Origin: Flavobacteriales bacterium
GTDB lineage: Bacteria > Bacteroidota > Bacteroidia > UBA10329
Assembly (NCBI GenBank): GCA_016124845.1
Contig: WGMW01000030.1
Location: forward strand, 45,860 to 109,859
Reading direction: 5' to 3'
DNA: 64,000 nucleotides
The position numbers and the translations under genes were made by a program. The first letter of the stretch is position 1; each line of letters starts with the position of its first letter. Under the pieces are notes generated by a model. The model did no database searches and was not told where the DNA came from. It worked only from the letters and a program-made list of their open reading frames with translations. Shown here piece by piece: positions 55,501-63,800 of the stretch.

Positions 55501-56504
55501 TTACTGTGACCGGTACAATGCAAAACAGAAACGGACAACCGATGCCAGAGTTCAACGGAGTGGTCTATCCGACCGTGTTCGACAAGGCCTCCGTGGTAAG
55601 CACATTGGCCAACGACCCGGCTTCCAACGTTCGACAGTTTACGGTACAGAAGAACCTTATATATAAAGGTAAAGCAAGCGTTACAGATGGTAATTTCTCC
55701 TTCTCCTTCGTGGTGCCGCGAGACATTTCGTACAACTACGATTTTGGCCGCATCAGCTATTACGCAGAAGGCAACAATACCAACGCCAACGGTTATTATG
55801 AAGAATTCGTTATCGGTGGTTCGAACGATAGTGCTGTTGTTGATGGCGTTGGCCCAACGGTGCGTTTATATATGAACAACGAAAGCTTCGCCTATGGCGG
55901 AACAACCGATGAGAACCCGTCACTTTATGCGGTTGTATCTGACACGAACGGGATCAACACGGTAGGAAACGGAATCGGACATGACATCACAGCTGTGCTG
56001 GATGACAATACTACTTCGACCCTGAACCTGAATGATTTTTACCAATCCGATCTGGATAGTTATCAAAGCGGAAAAGTGGTTTATCCGTTCAGCAACCTGA
56101 GCGAAGGAACGCACAATCTGAAACTGAAGGTGTGGGACGTTTACAACAACAGTTCGGATGCCTACACGGAATTCGTGGTGGCCAAATCGGCCGATCTTGC
56201 TCTGGAACACGTGCTCAACTATCCGAATCCGTTTACAACGAGAACCTCGTTCATGTTTGAGCACAATCAGCCTTGCAACAGTTTGGACGTGCAAGTGCAG
56301 ATCTTCACGGTTTCGGGCAAACTGGTGAAAACGATAAGTGAAACTGTGCTTTCAAGTGGATTTAGAAACGACCCGATTGAATGGGACGGCTTGGACGATT
56401 ACGGTCAGAAGATCGGTCGTGGCGTGTACCTGTATAATTTAAAAGTAACAACACCAGATGGACAGCATGCCGAGCAGATCGAGCGGTTGGTCATCCTCAA
56501 TTGA
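52590..56504 (+). CDS. porU: Type IX secretion C-terminal signal peptidase PorU
   Basis: 1304 residues from the ATG at 52590 (MKKTLALIGIGVLCSIVTFGQ, a signal peptide); earlier ATGs are unlikely. The middle is a C25 (gingipain-type) cysteine-protease domain, with the probable catalytic His815 in YTGHGGELGW and Cys849 in TATCEFTRYDDP. In type IX secretion PorU removes the C-terminal sorting domain of cargo and attaches the protein to lipid. The C-terminus (about 1200-1304) is a FlgD/type A sorting-domain-like fold with NYPNPFTTRTSFMFEH and GRGVYLYNLKVTTPDG, as in P. gingivalis PorU, which keeps its own domain. porV follows after 49 bases. Confidence 0.95.
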   Translation: MKKTLALIGIGVLCSIVTFGQVRQIDKRQAAVGRIADGEAINWTDPVTEVKYDGSTRHYLMFEGAIYLDDTSLPYVVNNIRSSRQATVTATLSNLVFESVSMDEMKALEGLSVPSAISVKVDDYTERKQSYSRVSFIPLRKNPQTGQIEKVVSYKLNTSPKPLAARKLTATHDYASSSVLAVGNWYKLGVSQDGIYRITYDDLQTLGMDVNSIDPRRINIYGNGGGMLPQPNDIFRHDDLQQNAIEVVGEADGSFDQGDYIIFYAKGPHTWVEDTTSCGKFRHIFNAYSDKAYYFITVDRGMGRRVETVVQASGSATNTATTFTDYQFHETDNVNLLKSGRDWYGEEFDIQTSYAFDFGFSNVTNEQGYLSVRFIGQSSTSGTAYSVKVNGTSVVSQHTLSRVNGGYDSVAIPGRDCVPVSFSSGNTNVNITYYKAGNASAVGWLDYIEIILKRNLSMAGGQMAFRNLETVGVGNITDFKISNANGALKIWEVTDPTNVSRRDMSLQGSVASFKVETDSLRQFVAFNGNSFLTPELVGSVPNQNLHGLDQANMIIISHPDFLSEAQRLADFHQQSETSPLSVHIVTPEQVFNEFSSGAQDVSAIRDFVKMFYDRSNSWEDLPRYLLLFGDASYDYKDILADNTNYVPTYESPESLTPTISYASDDYYGLLDPDEGEWTSSANDALDIGVGRFVARTLDDARAIVDKIYRYDELLIASVNTNANCCDGTNGTTNTPDWRNRIVFIADDEDSNMHINQADQLATMVDTMYPEYNLTKIYFDAYVEESTPGGQRYPEVTTAINTAVQRGALILNYTGHGGELGWAHERVLGVSDITGWTNIDNLPVFVTATCEFTRYDDPERISAGEWVLLNPNGGGIALFTTSRLVYSAPNFTLNKNFYLNLLVEQQWGPPTMGDVIRMTKVASGGSVNNRNFSLMGDPAQRLSFPLHKVETLTINGDDINSVTDTINALQLVTVTGTMQNRNGQPMPEFNGVVYPTVFDKASVVSTLANDPASNVRQFTVQKNLIYKGKASVTDGNFSFSFVVPRDISYNYDFGRISYYAEGNNTNANGYYEEFVIGGSNDSAVVDGVGPTVRLYMNNESFAYGGTTDENPSLYAVVSDTNGINTVGNGIGHDITAVLDDNTTSTLNLNDFYQSDLDSYQSGKVVYPFSNLSEGTHNLKLKVWDVYNNSSDAYTEFVVAKSADLALEHVLNYPNPFTTRTSFMFEHNQPCNSLDVQVQIFTVSGKLVKTISETVLSSGFRNDPIEWDGLDDYGQKIGRGVYLYNLKVTTPDGQHAEQIERLVILN

Positions 56505-56533
56505 TTGATTAAAACACAACATGGCTATATTTG
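56505..56533 (+). promoter_or_regulatory. Promoter of porV
   Basis: TTG (56505-56507), 18-base spacer, TATATTTG (56526-56533), a match to TTG-N19-TAnnTTTG. It lies just after the porU stop and inside an open frame that has an ATG at 56521, so the ATG at 56554 is the better porV start. Confidence 0.7.
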
Positions 56534-56553
56534 CAGCCCTCAAAAAAGAAAGG

Positions 56554-57849
56554 ATGTTGAAATTCCGAACAGCAGCCGCGATTTTTTCCCTCTTCGCGCT
56601 GTTTGCAGTAAACGCAAAAGCCCAGACATTTCAGTCGGGTAGCGGTAAGAACGGAGACCTGCAGCTCAATACGATCACCACGGCAGTGCCATTTCTAATG
56701 ATCGCCCCGGATGCCCGTTCTGGTGCCATGGGCGAAGTTGGTGCAGCCACAGATCCAGATGGTGCTTCTATTCATTGGAACCCGTCCAAAATGGCATTCA
56801 TTGACAACAAGATGGGATTTTCCCTGTCTTATACGCCTTGGTTGCGTGCCTTGGTGCCGGATATCAACTTGGCATACCTTTCAGGATATGGCAAGATCGG
56901 TAAGAAAGGCATGCAGACGCTTTCCGGTTCGTTGCGCTATTTCTCTCTCGGCAATATCACATTCACCGATAATAATGGGAATACCATCGGAAACTTCAAC
57001 CCGAACGAGTTTGCCATTGACCTGAGTTACGCCAGAAAACTTTCGAAGGAATTCTCAGGAGGAATCTCCCTGCGTTATATCTACTCAAACCTTACAGGAG
57101 GCATCAACGTTGGCGGTGCCAACACGCGTCCCGGAATGGCAGGTGCTGCGGATATTTCGTTCACCTACAAAACAGAGCGAGTGAAGATCGCTGGCAAGAA
57201 AACGCAGATCACCGCTGGTTTGAACATCTCCAATATCGGATCGAAAATGCGTTACACGCAGACGGCACAGGAAGATTTCCTTCCCATCAACTTCCGTTTC
57301 GGTGTCGGATTCAAGTATTGGATCGATGACCGAAACACGATCGGTGTGTTCTACGACATCAACAAACTGATGGTGCCAACACCACCGAAAATCGACAATA
57401 ACCCATACATCGATGGCTCGCTGCCTCCGGGAGACTCCATCGGGCAGATCGGGAATCCGGCAAACGCCAATCCGAATTATGGAAACATCATAGCGGGAAA
57501 AAACCCGAATGTAAGCGTGCCAGCAGGCATGTTCCAGTCGTTTGCCGATGCACCTGGAGGAAGCGCAGAAGAGCTTCGTGAGATCAATATGGCGGTAGGT
57601 ATGGAGTATTGGTACAATAAATTGTTCGCCATCCGTGCCGGATATTTCTACGAGAACTGGACCAAAGGAAACAGGCAGTTCTTTACCGTGGGAGCCGGAA
57701 TCCGATACAATGTATTCGGGTTGGATTTTGCCTACTTGATTCCGACCAAGCAGCAGAACCCTCTTCAGAATACATTGCGTTTCACACTCACATTCGACTT
57801 CGAGGCCTTCCGGAAACAGAACAAGGAGCGGGACGAAAAGCCAGAATAA
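56554..57849 (+). CDS. porV: Type IX secretion outer-membrane protein PorV (LptO)
   Basis: 431 residues from ATG 56554 (MLKFRTAAAIFSLFALFAVNAKAQ signal peptide). The mature start TITTAVPFLMIAPDARSGAMGEVGAATDPDGASIHWNPSKMAF (read in parts) and FSLSYTPWLRALVPDINLAYLSGYGK are the typical PorV blocks; the rest is a FadL-like beta barrel. PorV takes cargo from the translocon SprA/Sov and passes it to the PorU peptidase. It follows porU and has its own promoter. The ispF start overlaps its stop. Confidence 0.94.
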   Translation: MLKFRTAAAIFSLFALFAVNAKAQTFQSGSGKNGDLQLNTITTAVPFLMIAPDARSGAMGEVGAATDPDGASIHWNPSKMAFIDNKMGFSLSYTPWLRALVPDINLAYLSGYGKIGKKGMQTLSGSLRYFSLGNITFTDNNGNTIGNFNPNEFAIDLSYARKLSKEFSGGISLRYIYSNLTGGINVGGANTRPGMAGAADISFTYKTERVKIAGKKTQITAGLNISNIGSKMRYTQTAQEDFLPINFRFGVGFKYWIDDRNTIGVFYDINKLMVPTPPKIDNNPYIDGSLPPGDSIGQIGNPANANPNYGNIIAGKNPNVSVPAGMFQSFADAPGGSAEELREINMAVGMEYWYNKLFAIRAGYFYENWTKGNRQFFTVGAGIRYNVFGLDFAYLIPTKQQNPLQNTLRFTLTFDFEAFRKQNKERDEKPE

Positions 57850-58325
57850 TGACCATTAGAGTCGGTTTCGGCTACGATGTGCACCAATTGGCCAAAGGCG
57901 AAGAACTTTGGCTGGGAGGAAAGTTGATTCCATCTGAACTTGGTGCAGTCGGTCATTCAGATGCTGATGTGCTGATTCATGTAATCTGTGATGCACTGCT
58001 CGGTGCCGCCAATCTACGCGACATCGGTTTTCATTTCCCAGACACATCTTCTGATTACAAGAACATCGACAGCAAAATTCTGCTCCGCGATGTAGTGAAA
58101 CTGCTGGAAGAAAAAGGCTACTCGGTAGGAAATGTGGACTCAACGGTGGTACTCGAAAAACCGAAGGTCAATCCGCATATTGATGACATGAAAGCGATTC
58201 TTGCAAAGATCTTGAAGGTGGACGAAGACGCAGTTTCCATCAAAGCCACCACATCTGAAAAGATCGGTTTTGTTGGCAGACAGGAAGGCGTTGCCGCCTT
58301 TGCCACGGTTCTCATTCAGAAGTAA
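57849..58325 (+). CDS. ispF: 2-C-methyl-D-erythritol 2,4-cyclodiphosphate synthase
   Basis: 158 residues. Fifth step of the MEP isoprenoid pathway. VGFGYDVHQLAKGEELWLGGKLIPS holds the metal-binding DxH (Asp9, His11), and GHSDADVLIHVICDALLGAANLRDIGFHFPDT (in pieces) holds the next zinc His and the active-site loops. The C-terminal AVSIKATTSEKIGFVGRQEGVAA is the usual end. Length is normal. It shares its first base with the last base of porV, so it is in the porV transcript, followed by cdd 21 bases later. Confidence 0.95.
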   Translation: MTIRVGFGYDVHQLAKGEELWLGGKLIPSELGAVGHSDADVLIHVICDALLGAANLRDIGFHFPDTSSDYKNIDSKILLRDVVKLLEEKGYSVGNVDSTVVLEKPKVNPHIDDMKAILAKILKVDEDAVSIKATTSEKIGFVGRQEGVAAFATVLIQK

Positions 58326-58346
58326 TACCTTGCTTCTTAAACAGAG

Positions 58347-58835
58347 ATGGAAGAGTTCAAACTGGTCATAAAAGGAATCTCACTTACAAGGTCGGAGCTG
58401 AATGCTGCTGATGCAGAGCTTCTGAAGCTGGCGGAGGACGCGTCAAAGAACGCCTACGCGCCTTATTCGCAATTTTATGTGGGCGCTGCGCTCCGATTGG
58501 AAAGCGGCACAACCGTTCTTGGCACCAATCAGGAAAATGTGGCCTATCCATCGGGTCTGTGTGCTGAGCGGGTTGCCATTTTCTCGGCATCAACCAACTA
58601 CCCGAATGAGCGGATAGAAACAATGGCAATCACAGTGAACACTGCTAAAAGTGCGATTGTCAATCCTCTTTCCCCATGCGGAAACTGCCGTCAAGTAATC
58701 ATGGAATATCAGCACAAACAGCAGTCACCCATCCGACTTATCCTTGCAAGTCAGTCAGATAAGGTTTGGATCTTTGAAGATGCGGCATCACTGCTTCCGT
58801 TCGGGTTCGAGGCCGACTACTTGAAGAATTCCTGA
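58347..58835 (+). CDS. cdd: Cytidine deaminase
   Basis: 162 residues, a single-domain zinc deaminase. The two zinc signatures are SGLCAERVAIFSA (C-A-E, about 69-80) and PCGNCRQVI (about 111-119), and the substrate region includes AYAPYSQFYVGAALRLESGTTVLGTNQEN. It deaminates cytidine to uridine. It lies between ispF and pdhA; a cdd next to porV is familiar from other Bacteroidota genomes, from memory. The N-terminal 40 residues are a short extension typical of Bacteroidota members. Confidence 0.93.
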   Translation: MEEFKLVIKGISLTRSELNAADAELLKLAEDASKNAYAPYSQFYVGAALRLESGTTVLGTNQENVAYPSGLCAERVAIFSASTNYPNERIETMAITVNTAKSAIVNPLSPCGNCRQVIMEYQHKQQSPIRLILASQSDKVWIFEDAASLLPFGFEADYLKNS

Positions 58836-58905
58836 ACAACTTCCGCATCATTTCGGTTACCGATTGGAATGTCGAAAATGCCCGCTTACCTTTAACTCCG
58901 ACTTC

Positions 58906-58913
58906 TACATTTG
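58906..58913 (+). promoter_or_regulatory. Putative -7 box for the pdhA-pdhC operon
   Basis: TACATTTG, an exact TAnnTTTG match, 15 bases before the pdhA start. There is no TTG at the expected 18-20-base distance, so only the -7 element is supported. Confidence 0.45.
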
Positions 58914-58928
58914 GATAAAGGGTAGTTC

Positions 58929-59924
58929 ATGGCAAAGAAGAAATTTGGTAAGGAAATGTACCTGAACTGGTACGAGGAAATGCTGCTTTGGCGCAAGTTT
59001 GAGGAAAAGGCGGGGCAGCTTTACATCCAGCAGAAGATCCGCGGATTCTGCCACCTCTACATTGGCCAAGAGGCCGTGCTTGCGGGAAGCCGCGAGGCCA
59101 TGGAAAAAGGCGATAAAGTGATCACAGCCTACCGCGATCACGTACATCCTATTGCTTTGGGCGTTCCTGCCAAAGAAGTAATGGCAGAACTCTTTGGAAA
59201 GAAAACGGGCATTGTGAAAGGCAAAGGCGGCTCCATGCACATGTTCAGCAAGGAGAATAATTTCTTCGGAGGCCATGGAATTGTGGGAGGCCAGATTCCG
59301 CTCGGTGCGGGAATCGCGTTCGCAGACAAGTATCGTGGAAATAAGAACGTTACCCTCACATTCATGGGCGATGGTGCGGTGCGACAAGGTGCGTTTCATG
59401 AAGCCCTGAACATGGCCATGACGTGGAAACTTCCCGTCATTTTTATTATCGAGAACAACAACTACGCGATGGGAACCTCGGTAGAGCGTACTTCGAACGT
59501 GAAAGACCTTTACATCCTCGGCCATGGCTACGAAATGCCCAGCGAGCATGTGAACGGTATGGACGTAGAAGCAGTTTACGAAGCCGTGAAAAAAGCGGCC
59601 GACCGCGCCCGTAAAGGCGAAGGGCCAACGCTGCTGGAAATGAAGACCTACCGCTACAAGGGTCACTCCATGTCCGATCCAGCAAAGTATCGTACCAAGG
59701 AAGAAGTGGAGGAATACAAGAAACAGGATCCGATCCAGCAGGTGCTTGACATCATCATCAAGAACAAATACGCTTCGGACGAGGAACTGGAAGCGATTCA
59801 AGAACGGGTAAAAGCGGAAGTGGACGAGTGCGTCAAGTTCAGCGAGGAATCGCCATTTCCTGATGCAAACGAGTTATACGAAGACGTTTATACGCAGGCC
59901 GATTATCCTTTCATAAAAGATTAG
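58929..59924 (+). CDS. pdhA: Pyruvate dehydrogenase E1 component, alpha subunit
   Basis: 331 residues. TPP-dependent E1 alpha of the two-subunit type. The family blocks are EEMLLWRKFEEKAGQLYIQQKIRGFCHLYIGQEA (early), the TPP motif GDGAVRQGAFHEALNMA (about 144-160) with IENNNYAMGTS, and KGKGGSMHMF and VGGQIPLGAGIAFADKY in between. A C-terminal YRYKGHSMSDPAKYRTKEE (phosphorylation-loop region of homologues) follows. The beta subunit gene is not in the window; pdhC follows after 4 bases. It feeds acetyl-CoA to the TCA cycle. Confidence 0.95.
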   Translation: MAKKKFGKEMYLNWYEEMLLWRKFEEKAGQLYIQQKIRGFCHLYIGQEAVLAGSREAMEKGDKVITAYRDHVHPIALGVPAKEVMAELFGKKTGIVKGKGGSMHMFSKENNFFGGHGIVGGQIPLGAGIAFADKYRGNKNVTLTFMGDGAVRQGAFHEALNMAMTWKLPVIFIIENNNYAMGTSVERTSNVKDLYILGHGYEMPSEHVNGMDVEAVYEAVKKAADRARKGEGPTLLEMKTYRYKGHSMSDPAKYRTKEEVEEYKKQDPIQQVLDIIIKNKYASDEELEAIQERVKAEVDECVKFSEESPFPDANELYEDVYTQADYPFIKD

Positions 59925-59928
59925 AGCG

Positions 59929-61200
59929 ATGGCAGAAGTGATCAGAATGCCCAAGTTGAGCGACACCATGACCGAAGGCGTGGTGGCCGAGTGGCATAAG
60001 AAAGTGGGAGATAAAGTGAGTTCGGGTGAGATTCTGGCAGAGATCGAATCGGATAAGGCCACGATGGAATTCGAATCGTTTTACGATGGCGTATTGCTTC
60101 ACATTGGTGTGGAGAAAGGAAAGGCAGCACCTGTTGATTCCATTCTGGCCATTATTGGCGAAGAAGGCGAGGACATCAAAGCCATTCTGAAAGAAGAAGG
60201 AGCGAAAAAGACGGAGGCTAAAAAAGAAGAACCAGCGGAGGACAAGAAACCAGAACCTCAACCAGCCGAAACCAAAGTGGAGGAAAAACCGGAACCGAAA
60301 CCAGCGGTTGCAGCAGTCGCTTCAACGGTTGCCGTTTCACAGCCTTCTGCAAATGGCCGATTGAAAGCTTCTCCGTTGGCAAAAAGGCTTGCCGAGGAAA
60401 AAGGTTACGATATCAATCGGATCCCGGGTTCGGGAGATGGTGGAAGAATTGTGAAACGCGATGTGGAGGCATTTACCAACCACGGACCATTTGCGGCCAA
60501 TGCCGTGGAAAGCCATCGCGATGTGGAAATTTCGCAAATGCGCAAGACCATTGCCCGCAGACTGGCCGAAAGCAAGTTCACCGCGCCTCACTTCTACCTC
60601 ACCATGAAGATTGATATGGACGCGATGATCGATGCGCGCGATTCCATCAATAGCGTTTCGTCTTCCAAAATTTCTTTCAACGACCTTGTGATCAAAGCCT
60701 GTGCGGTGGCGCTCAAGCAGCATCCGCAGGTAAATGCGGCCTGGATGGGCGATTTCATTCGCTACAACAGCCATGTGCATGTTGGTGTGGCCGTGGCGGT
60801 TCCAGAAGGATTACTGGTTCCCGTGGTGCGTTTTGCAGATACCAAACGATTGACCGAGATCTCCAGCGAAGTGAAGGATTTTGTCCTTCGTGCCAACGAT
60901 AAAAAACTTCAACCGAAAGATTGGGAAGGAAACACGTTCACCGTTTCCAATCTGGGCATGTTCGGTATTGATGAATTCACGGCTATTATCAATCCGCCTG
61001 ATAGTTGTATTATGGCCGTTGGCGGCATTGAGGAAGTTCCCGTTGTGAAGAATGGCCAGATCGTGCCTGGAAACGTGATGAAAGTGACACTTTCGTGCGA
61101 TCACCGCGTGGTTGATGGAGCGACAGGTTCCAGATTCCTTCAGACGTTCAAAAAGCTGATGGAAAATCCCGTACTGCTTTTGGGTTCGTACTCAATTTAG
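59929..61200 (+). CDS. pdhC: Pyruvate dehydrogenase complex E2 (dihydrolipoamide acetyltransferase)
   Basis: 423 residues. A lipoyl domain (about 1-78, lipoyl Lys in EIESDKATMEF), an Ala/Pro/Glu/Lys-rich linker (about 85-140), a peripheral subunit-binding domain (about 145-185, SPLAKRLAEEKGYDINRIPGS), and a catalytic acetyltransferase domain (about 205-423) ending in CDHRVVDGATGSRFLQTF with the catalytic His and Asp. It transfers the acetyl group from lipoate to CoA. It has one lipoyl domain; its start is 4 bases after pdhA's stop, so they are co-translated. Confidence 0.96.
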   Translation: MAEVIRMPKLSDTMTEGVVAEWHKKVGDKVSSGEILAEIESDKATMEFESFYDGVLLHIGVEKGKAAPVDSILAIIGEEGEDIKAILKEEGAKKTEAKKEEPAEDKKPEPQPAETKVEEKPEPKPAVAAVASTVAVSQPSANGRLKASPLAKRLAEEKGYDINRIPGSGDGGRIVKRDVEAFTNHGPFAANAVESHRDVEISQMRKTIARRLAESKFTAPHFYLTMKIDMDAMIDARDSINSVSSSKISFNDLVIKACAVALKQHPQVNAAWMGDFIRYNSHVHVGVAVAVPEGLLVPVVRFADTKRLTEISSEVKDFVLRANDKKLQPKDWEGNTFTVSNLGMFGIDEFTAIINPPDSCIMAVGGIEEVPVVKNGQIVPGNVMKVTLSCDHRVVDGATGSRFLQTFKKLMENPVLLLGSYSI

Positions 61201-61265
61201 GTAGATCAACGTAAGCCTACGTTTTCGTGATTGAGTTGGTTTGTACTTCAACCAATTCATTTATC

Positions 61266-61727
61266 ATGAAAGCAACTCTATCTGTATTTCTGATGGCAGC
61301 TTTGACCTTCTCTGGCTGCAAGAAGGAAAAATTTGACGATTCTCCGTTTCACTGTAAGATTGATGGCAAGGAGTTTATCGCCACAAAAGAACTCATCGAA
61401 GTAACCGTTTCGGGCGGAAACAACTTTTACATACAGGCAACACGGGTGGCCAATCCGTTGAACAATGACCTTTATGGCGAGATGAAACTGGACATCGTGG
61501 TTGATAGCCTTGGCACCATTCCTTTGAATGCTTCGAATACGTGGCGATGGAGCAATAACGGAGGCGATCAGTTCCGTTCAAATGGAAATAATCCAGGAAC
61601 ACTGAATGTCACTTCCTTGGATCTGACAGGCAAGCGCATAACGGGCACGTTCGAGCTCACCGCTTCCAACGACAGCCAAACCGAAACACGGTCTGTTACA
61701 GAAGGATTTTTTGACGTTTCTTGGTGA
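61266..61727 (+). CDS. Small lipoprotein, Bacteroidota DUF6252-like
   Basis: 153 residues from the ATG at 61266 (MKATLSVFLMAALTFSGCKKEKF); the lipobox LTFSGC is clear. The mature part, about 130 residues, begins FDDSPFHCKIDGKEFIATKELIEV and ends RSVTEGFFDVSW, a beta-rich pattern (F..N.......G..NGG) similar to small Bacteroidota lipoproteins of the DUF6252 type. The resemblance is a rough guess. No function can be assigned. It lies alone after pdhC, followed by a terminator. Confidence 0.7.
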   Translation: MKATLSVFLMAALTFSGCKKEKFDDSPFHCKIDGKEFIATKELIEVTVSGGNNFYIQATRVANPLNNDLYGEMKLDIVVDSLGTIPLNASNTWRWSNNGGDQFRSNGNNPGTLNVTSLDLTGKRITGTFELTASNDSQTETRSVTEGFFDVSW

Positions 61728-61840
61728 GAACCGTTAAGAGATTTTAGATCAAATTGGCAATTGCCTGAAACATAACGGACTACTTTCGGTATAAGCTTTC
61801 GGAACTACGGTTCTGGTAGTGGATTTTTCATTTGGTTTGG

Positions 61841-61875
61841 CTGCGGCTCTGCGAAAGCGGGGCCGCAGTATTTTT
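61841..61875 (+). terminator. Intrinsic terminator after the small lipoprotein gene
   Basis: A stem CTGCGGC / GCCGCAG with an inner TGC-GAAA-GCG helix (GNRA-type tetraloop), then TATTTTT. It is 114 bases after the lipoprotein stop; between them I see no further gene. The hairpin ends 10 bases before the convergent unknown gene and may serve both. Confidence 0.7.
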
Positions 61876-61884
61876 AGACAGAAC

Positions 61885-62595
61885 CTATGAAGTGCTACCC
61901 AAATACCTCACAACCGAACGCTTGGCGATCGGCAGAAGTGTTTCGGCAAAAGGAAGCACCTGTTCGCTTTCAACGGTCAGCGTTACAGGGTTGGGCAGTT
62001 TGCGATTGCTTCGGATCAGTTCCAGTTTTATCTGTTCAGGAGTGTTGGAAAGCGTTCTCCGGTAATCGGCAAAGAACGAAGTGTGAATGGCACGGTACTT
62101 CCCACGCGGGTTCTCGAAAATGGTAATGCTGAAGTTGTAGATCTGCGTTTGAGGTTCGTTGCCGTTCATCACCAGCAGATAACCCTCATCTGTGTGCAGC
62201 GGCAACAACCCGACCGAGCGGACATGAACGGTTTTTTCGATCTCCTCATAAATGGCCTGTCCGTTCTTCACGTGCTTTTCCAACAACGGAATGGCATAGT
62301 CGATAATCTCCACGATCTCATCCAGCGTTTCGGGTCTTCCCATCTTCTCATACTCCAATTGGAAATTGGGTCGGATGGATTTCAACTCCTTCGGGAAATG
62401 ATGTTCCAAACGTTCGTGTTCTGCCTTGATGTTCACCAGCGCATTGTAGTGCGCCACCAGTTCCGCCAAATGCGGGTAAAGTCGGTTCACCTCAAATGCA
62501 TTGCACACATCTTGCAGATATGCCAGCAGCACATACGACTTGTATTCCAGGTTGATGTGCTTCTCAAACAGCCAGTCTTTGCTCAGCTTCGCCAT
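61885..62595 (-). CDS. Conserved hypothetical protein, 236 residues
   Basis: From the ATG at 62595 (MAKLSKDWLFEKHINLEYKSYVL). No signal peptide and no membrane helix. The first half is helical and rich in Lys, Glu and His (EHERLEHHFPKELKSIRPNF), the second half is a beta-rich segment with VGLLPLHTDEGYLLVMNGNE and FENPRGKYRAIHTSFFADY. I recognise the overall sequence as of a kind that recurs in Bacteroidota but cannot name a family. It is between the lipoprotein and the divergent OmpA gene. Function unknown. Confidence 0.72.
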   Translation of the reverse strand: MAKLSKDWLFEKHINLEYKSYVLLAYLQDVCNAFEVNRLYPHLAELVAHYNALVNIKAEHERLEHHFPKELKSIRPNFQLEYEKMGRPETLDEIVEIIDYAIPLLEKHVKNGQAIYEEIEKTVHVRSVGLLPLHTDEGYLLVMNGNEPQTQIYNFSITIFENPRGKYRAIHTSFFADYRRTLSNTPEQIKLELIRSNRKLPNPVTLTVESEQVLPFAETLLPIAKRSVVRYLGSTS

Positions 62596-62721
62596 CTCAC
62601 CAAAATTTAGAACCAGTTTAACGATAAAACGACAATTCGTTGACGAATGTTGCCTCCCGAAATTAACATGTTCGTGTTGATGATACGCCACCATTCCAAC
62701 TCAATTCGGCTCTTGCGCGGG

Positions 62722-62729
62722 TAATTTTG
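62722..62729 (+). promoter_or_regulatory. Putative -7 box of the OmpA-family gene
   Basis: TAATTTTG, a TAnnTTTG match, 18 bases before the ATG at 62748. An upstream TTG at 62727 lies inside the box and so is not likely to be the start. A correctly spaced -33 is not clear. Confidence 0.45.
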
Positions 62730-62747
62730 AAGTTCAAACAACCGACC

Positions 62748-63800
62748 ATGTACTGTTCTGCAAAAAGCATTTTCCATTTTCTGATCTTGGCCATCGTCCT
62801 TTCCTCGTGCGTGGCCGAAAAGCGGTACAAGGAAGAAGTGGCGGCACGCGCCATGGCCGAAGAAGAGCGAGCACGCCTTAAGGCAGAGAACATCGACCTG
62901 AAAGCCATTGAGACCGACCTGAATGACAAGGTTGCCAAGTACGAAACGCAGCTGAAGCAACTGAAGGAAGACACCACTTCGCTTGCGGCCGAACTGAAAA
63001 AGGCAAAGGCCGAAAACAAAAAGATCAACGCCAATTACAACGACCTGCTGGAGCAGATGGGCAAGCTTCGCGAAGGAAACGCGGCCGATGTAAAGAAGCT
63101 GACGCGTGAGTTGCAGGATGCCCGAAACGACATTCTCGCACGCGAGGATGAGCTTCGCGAGTTGGAACTCACGCTGATGAAAAAGGAAGGAAATCTGGAC
63201 AACATACGTCAGGAGTTGGATCGATCGCGCCAAGAATTGGAGGACAAACGTGTACAACTCATGGCACGCGGTCAGCGCATCAATGAGTTGGAAAGTGTGC
63301 TTGCGCGAAAAGACAGCGCAGTAACGGCTCTCAAAAACAAGATCACCAATGCGCTTTTGGGCTTTCAGGATCAAGGTTTGACCGTGGAGCAGAAGAACGG
63401 TAAAGTTTACGTTTCGCTTGAAGAGCAGTTGTTATTCAAATCGGGCAGTTGGGTGGTGGATGCCAAAGGAAAAGAGGCGCTGATGAAACTTGGGAAAGTG
63501 CTTCAGACACAGCCCGATGTGGGCATTCTCGTAGAAGGCCACACAGATAACGTTCCGTATGGCGGTAACGGAAACGTGACCGATAACTGGGATCTTTCGG
63601 TAAAACGAGCCACGTCCATTGTGAAGATCCTTACCGAGAATAGCGAGATCGATCCGCAGCAACTCACAGCCGCAGGCCGTTCAGAATACATGCCGCTTGA
63701 CCCTGCTGACACAAAAGAGGCTCGCGCCAAGAACCGCAGGACGGAAATCATCATCACGCCTAAACTGAACGAACTGTTCCAGATTTTGGAGCAGAATTAG
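62748..63800 (+). CDS. OmpA-family lipoprotein with long coiled coil
   Basis: 350 residues from ATG 62748 (MYCSAKSIFHFLILAIVLSSC lipoprotein signal). A long charged coiled coil follows (about 25-210, heptad-rich Glu/Lys/Leu, for example ARLKAENIDLKAIETDLNDKV). The C-terminal OmpA domain (about 225-345) has LLFKSGSWVVDAKGKEALMKLGKVLQTQ and the peptidoglycan-binding VEGHTDNVPYGG, plus RSEYMPLDPADTKEARAKNRRTEI with the binding Asp and Arg. It probably tethers the outer membrane to the peptidoglycan. The stop is at 63798-63800. Confidence 0.92.
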   Translation: MYCSAKSIFHFLILAIVLSSCVAEKRYKEEVAARAMAEEERARLKAENIDLKAIETDLNDKVAKYETQLKQLKEDTTSLAAELKKAKAENKKINANYNDLLEQMGKLREGNAADVKKLTRELQDARNDILAREDELRELELTLMKKEGNLDNIRQELDRSRQELEDKRVQLMARGQRINELESVLARKDSAVTALKNKITNALLGFQDQGLTVEQKNGKVYVSLEEQLLFKSGSWVVDAKGKEALMKLGKVLQTQPDVGILVEGHTDNVPYGGNGNVTDNWDLSVKRATSIVKILTENSEIDPQQLTAAGRSEYMPLDPADTKEARAKNRRTEIIITPKLNELFQILEQN

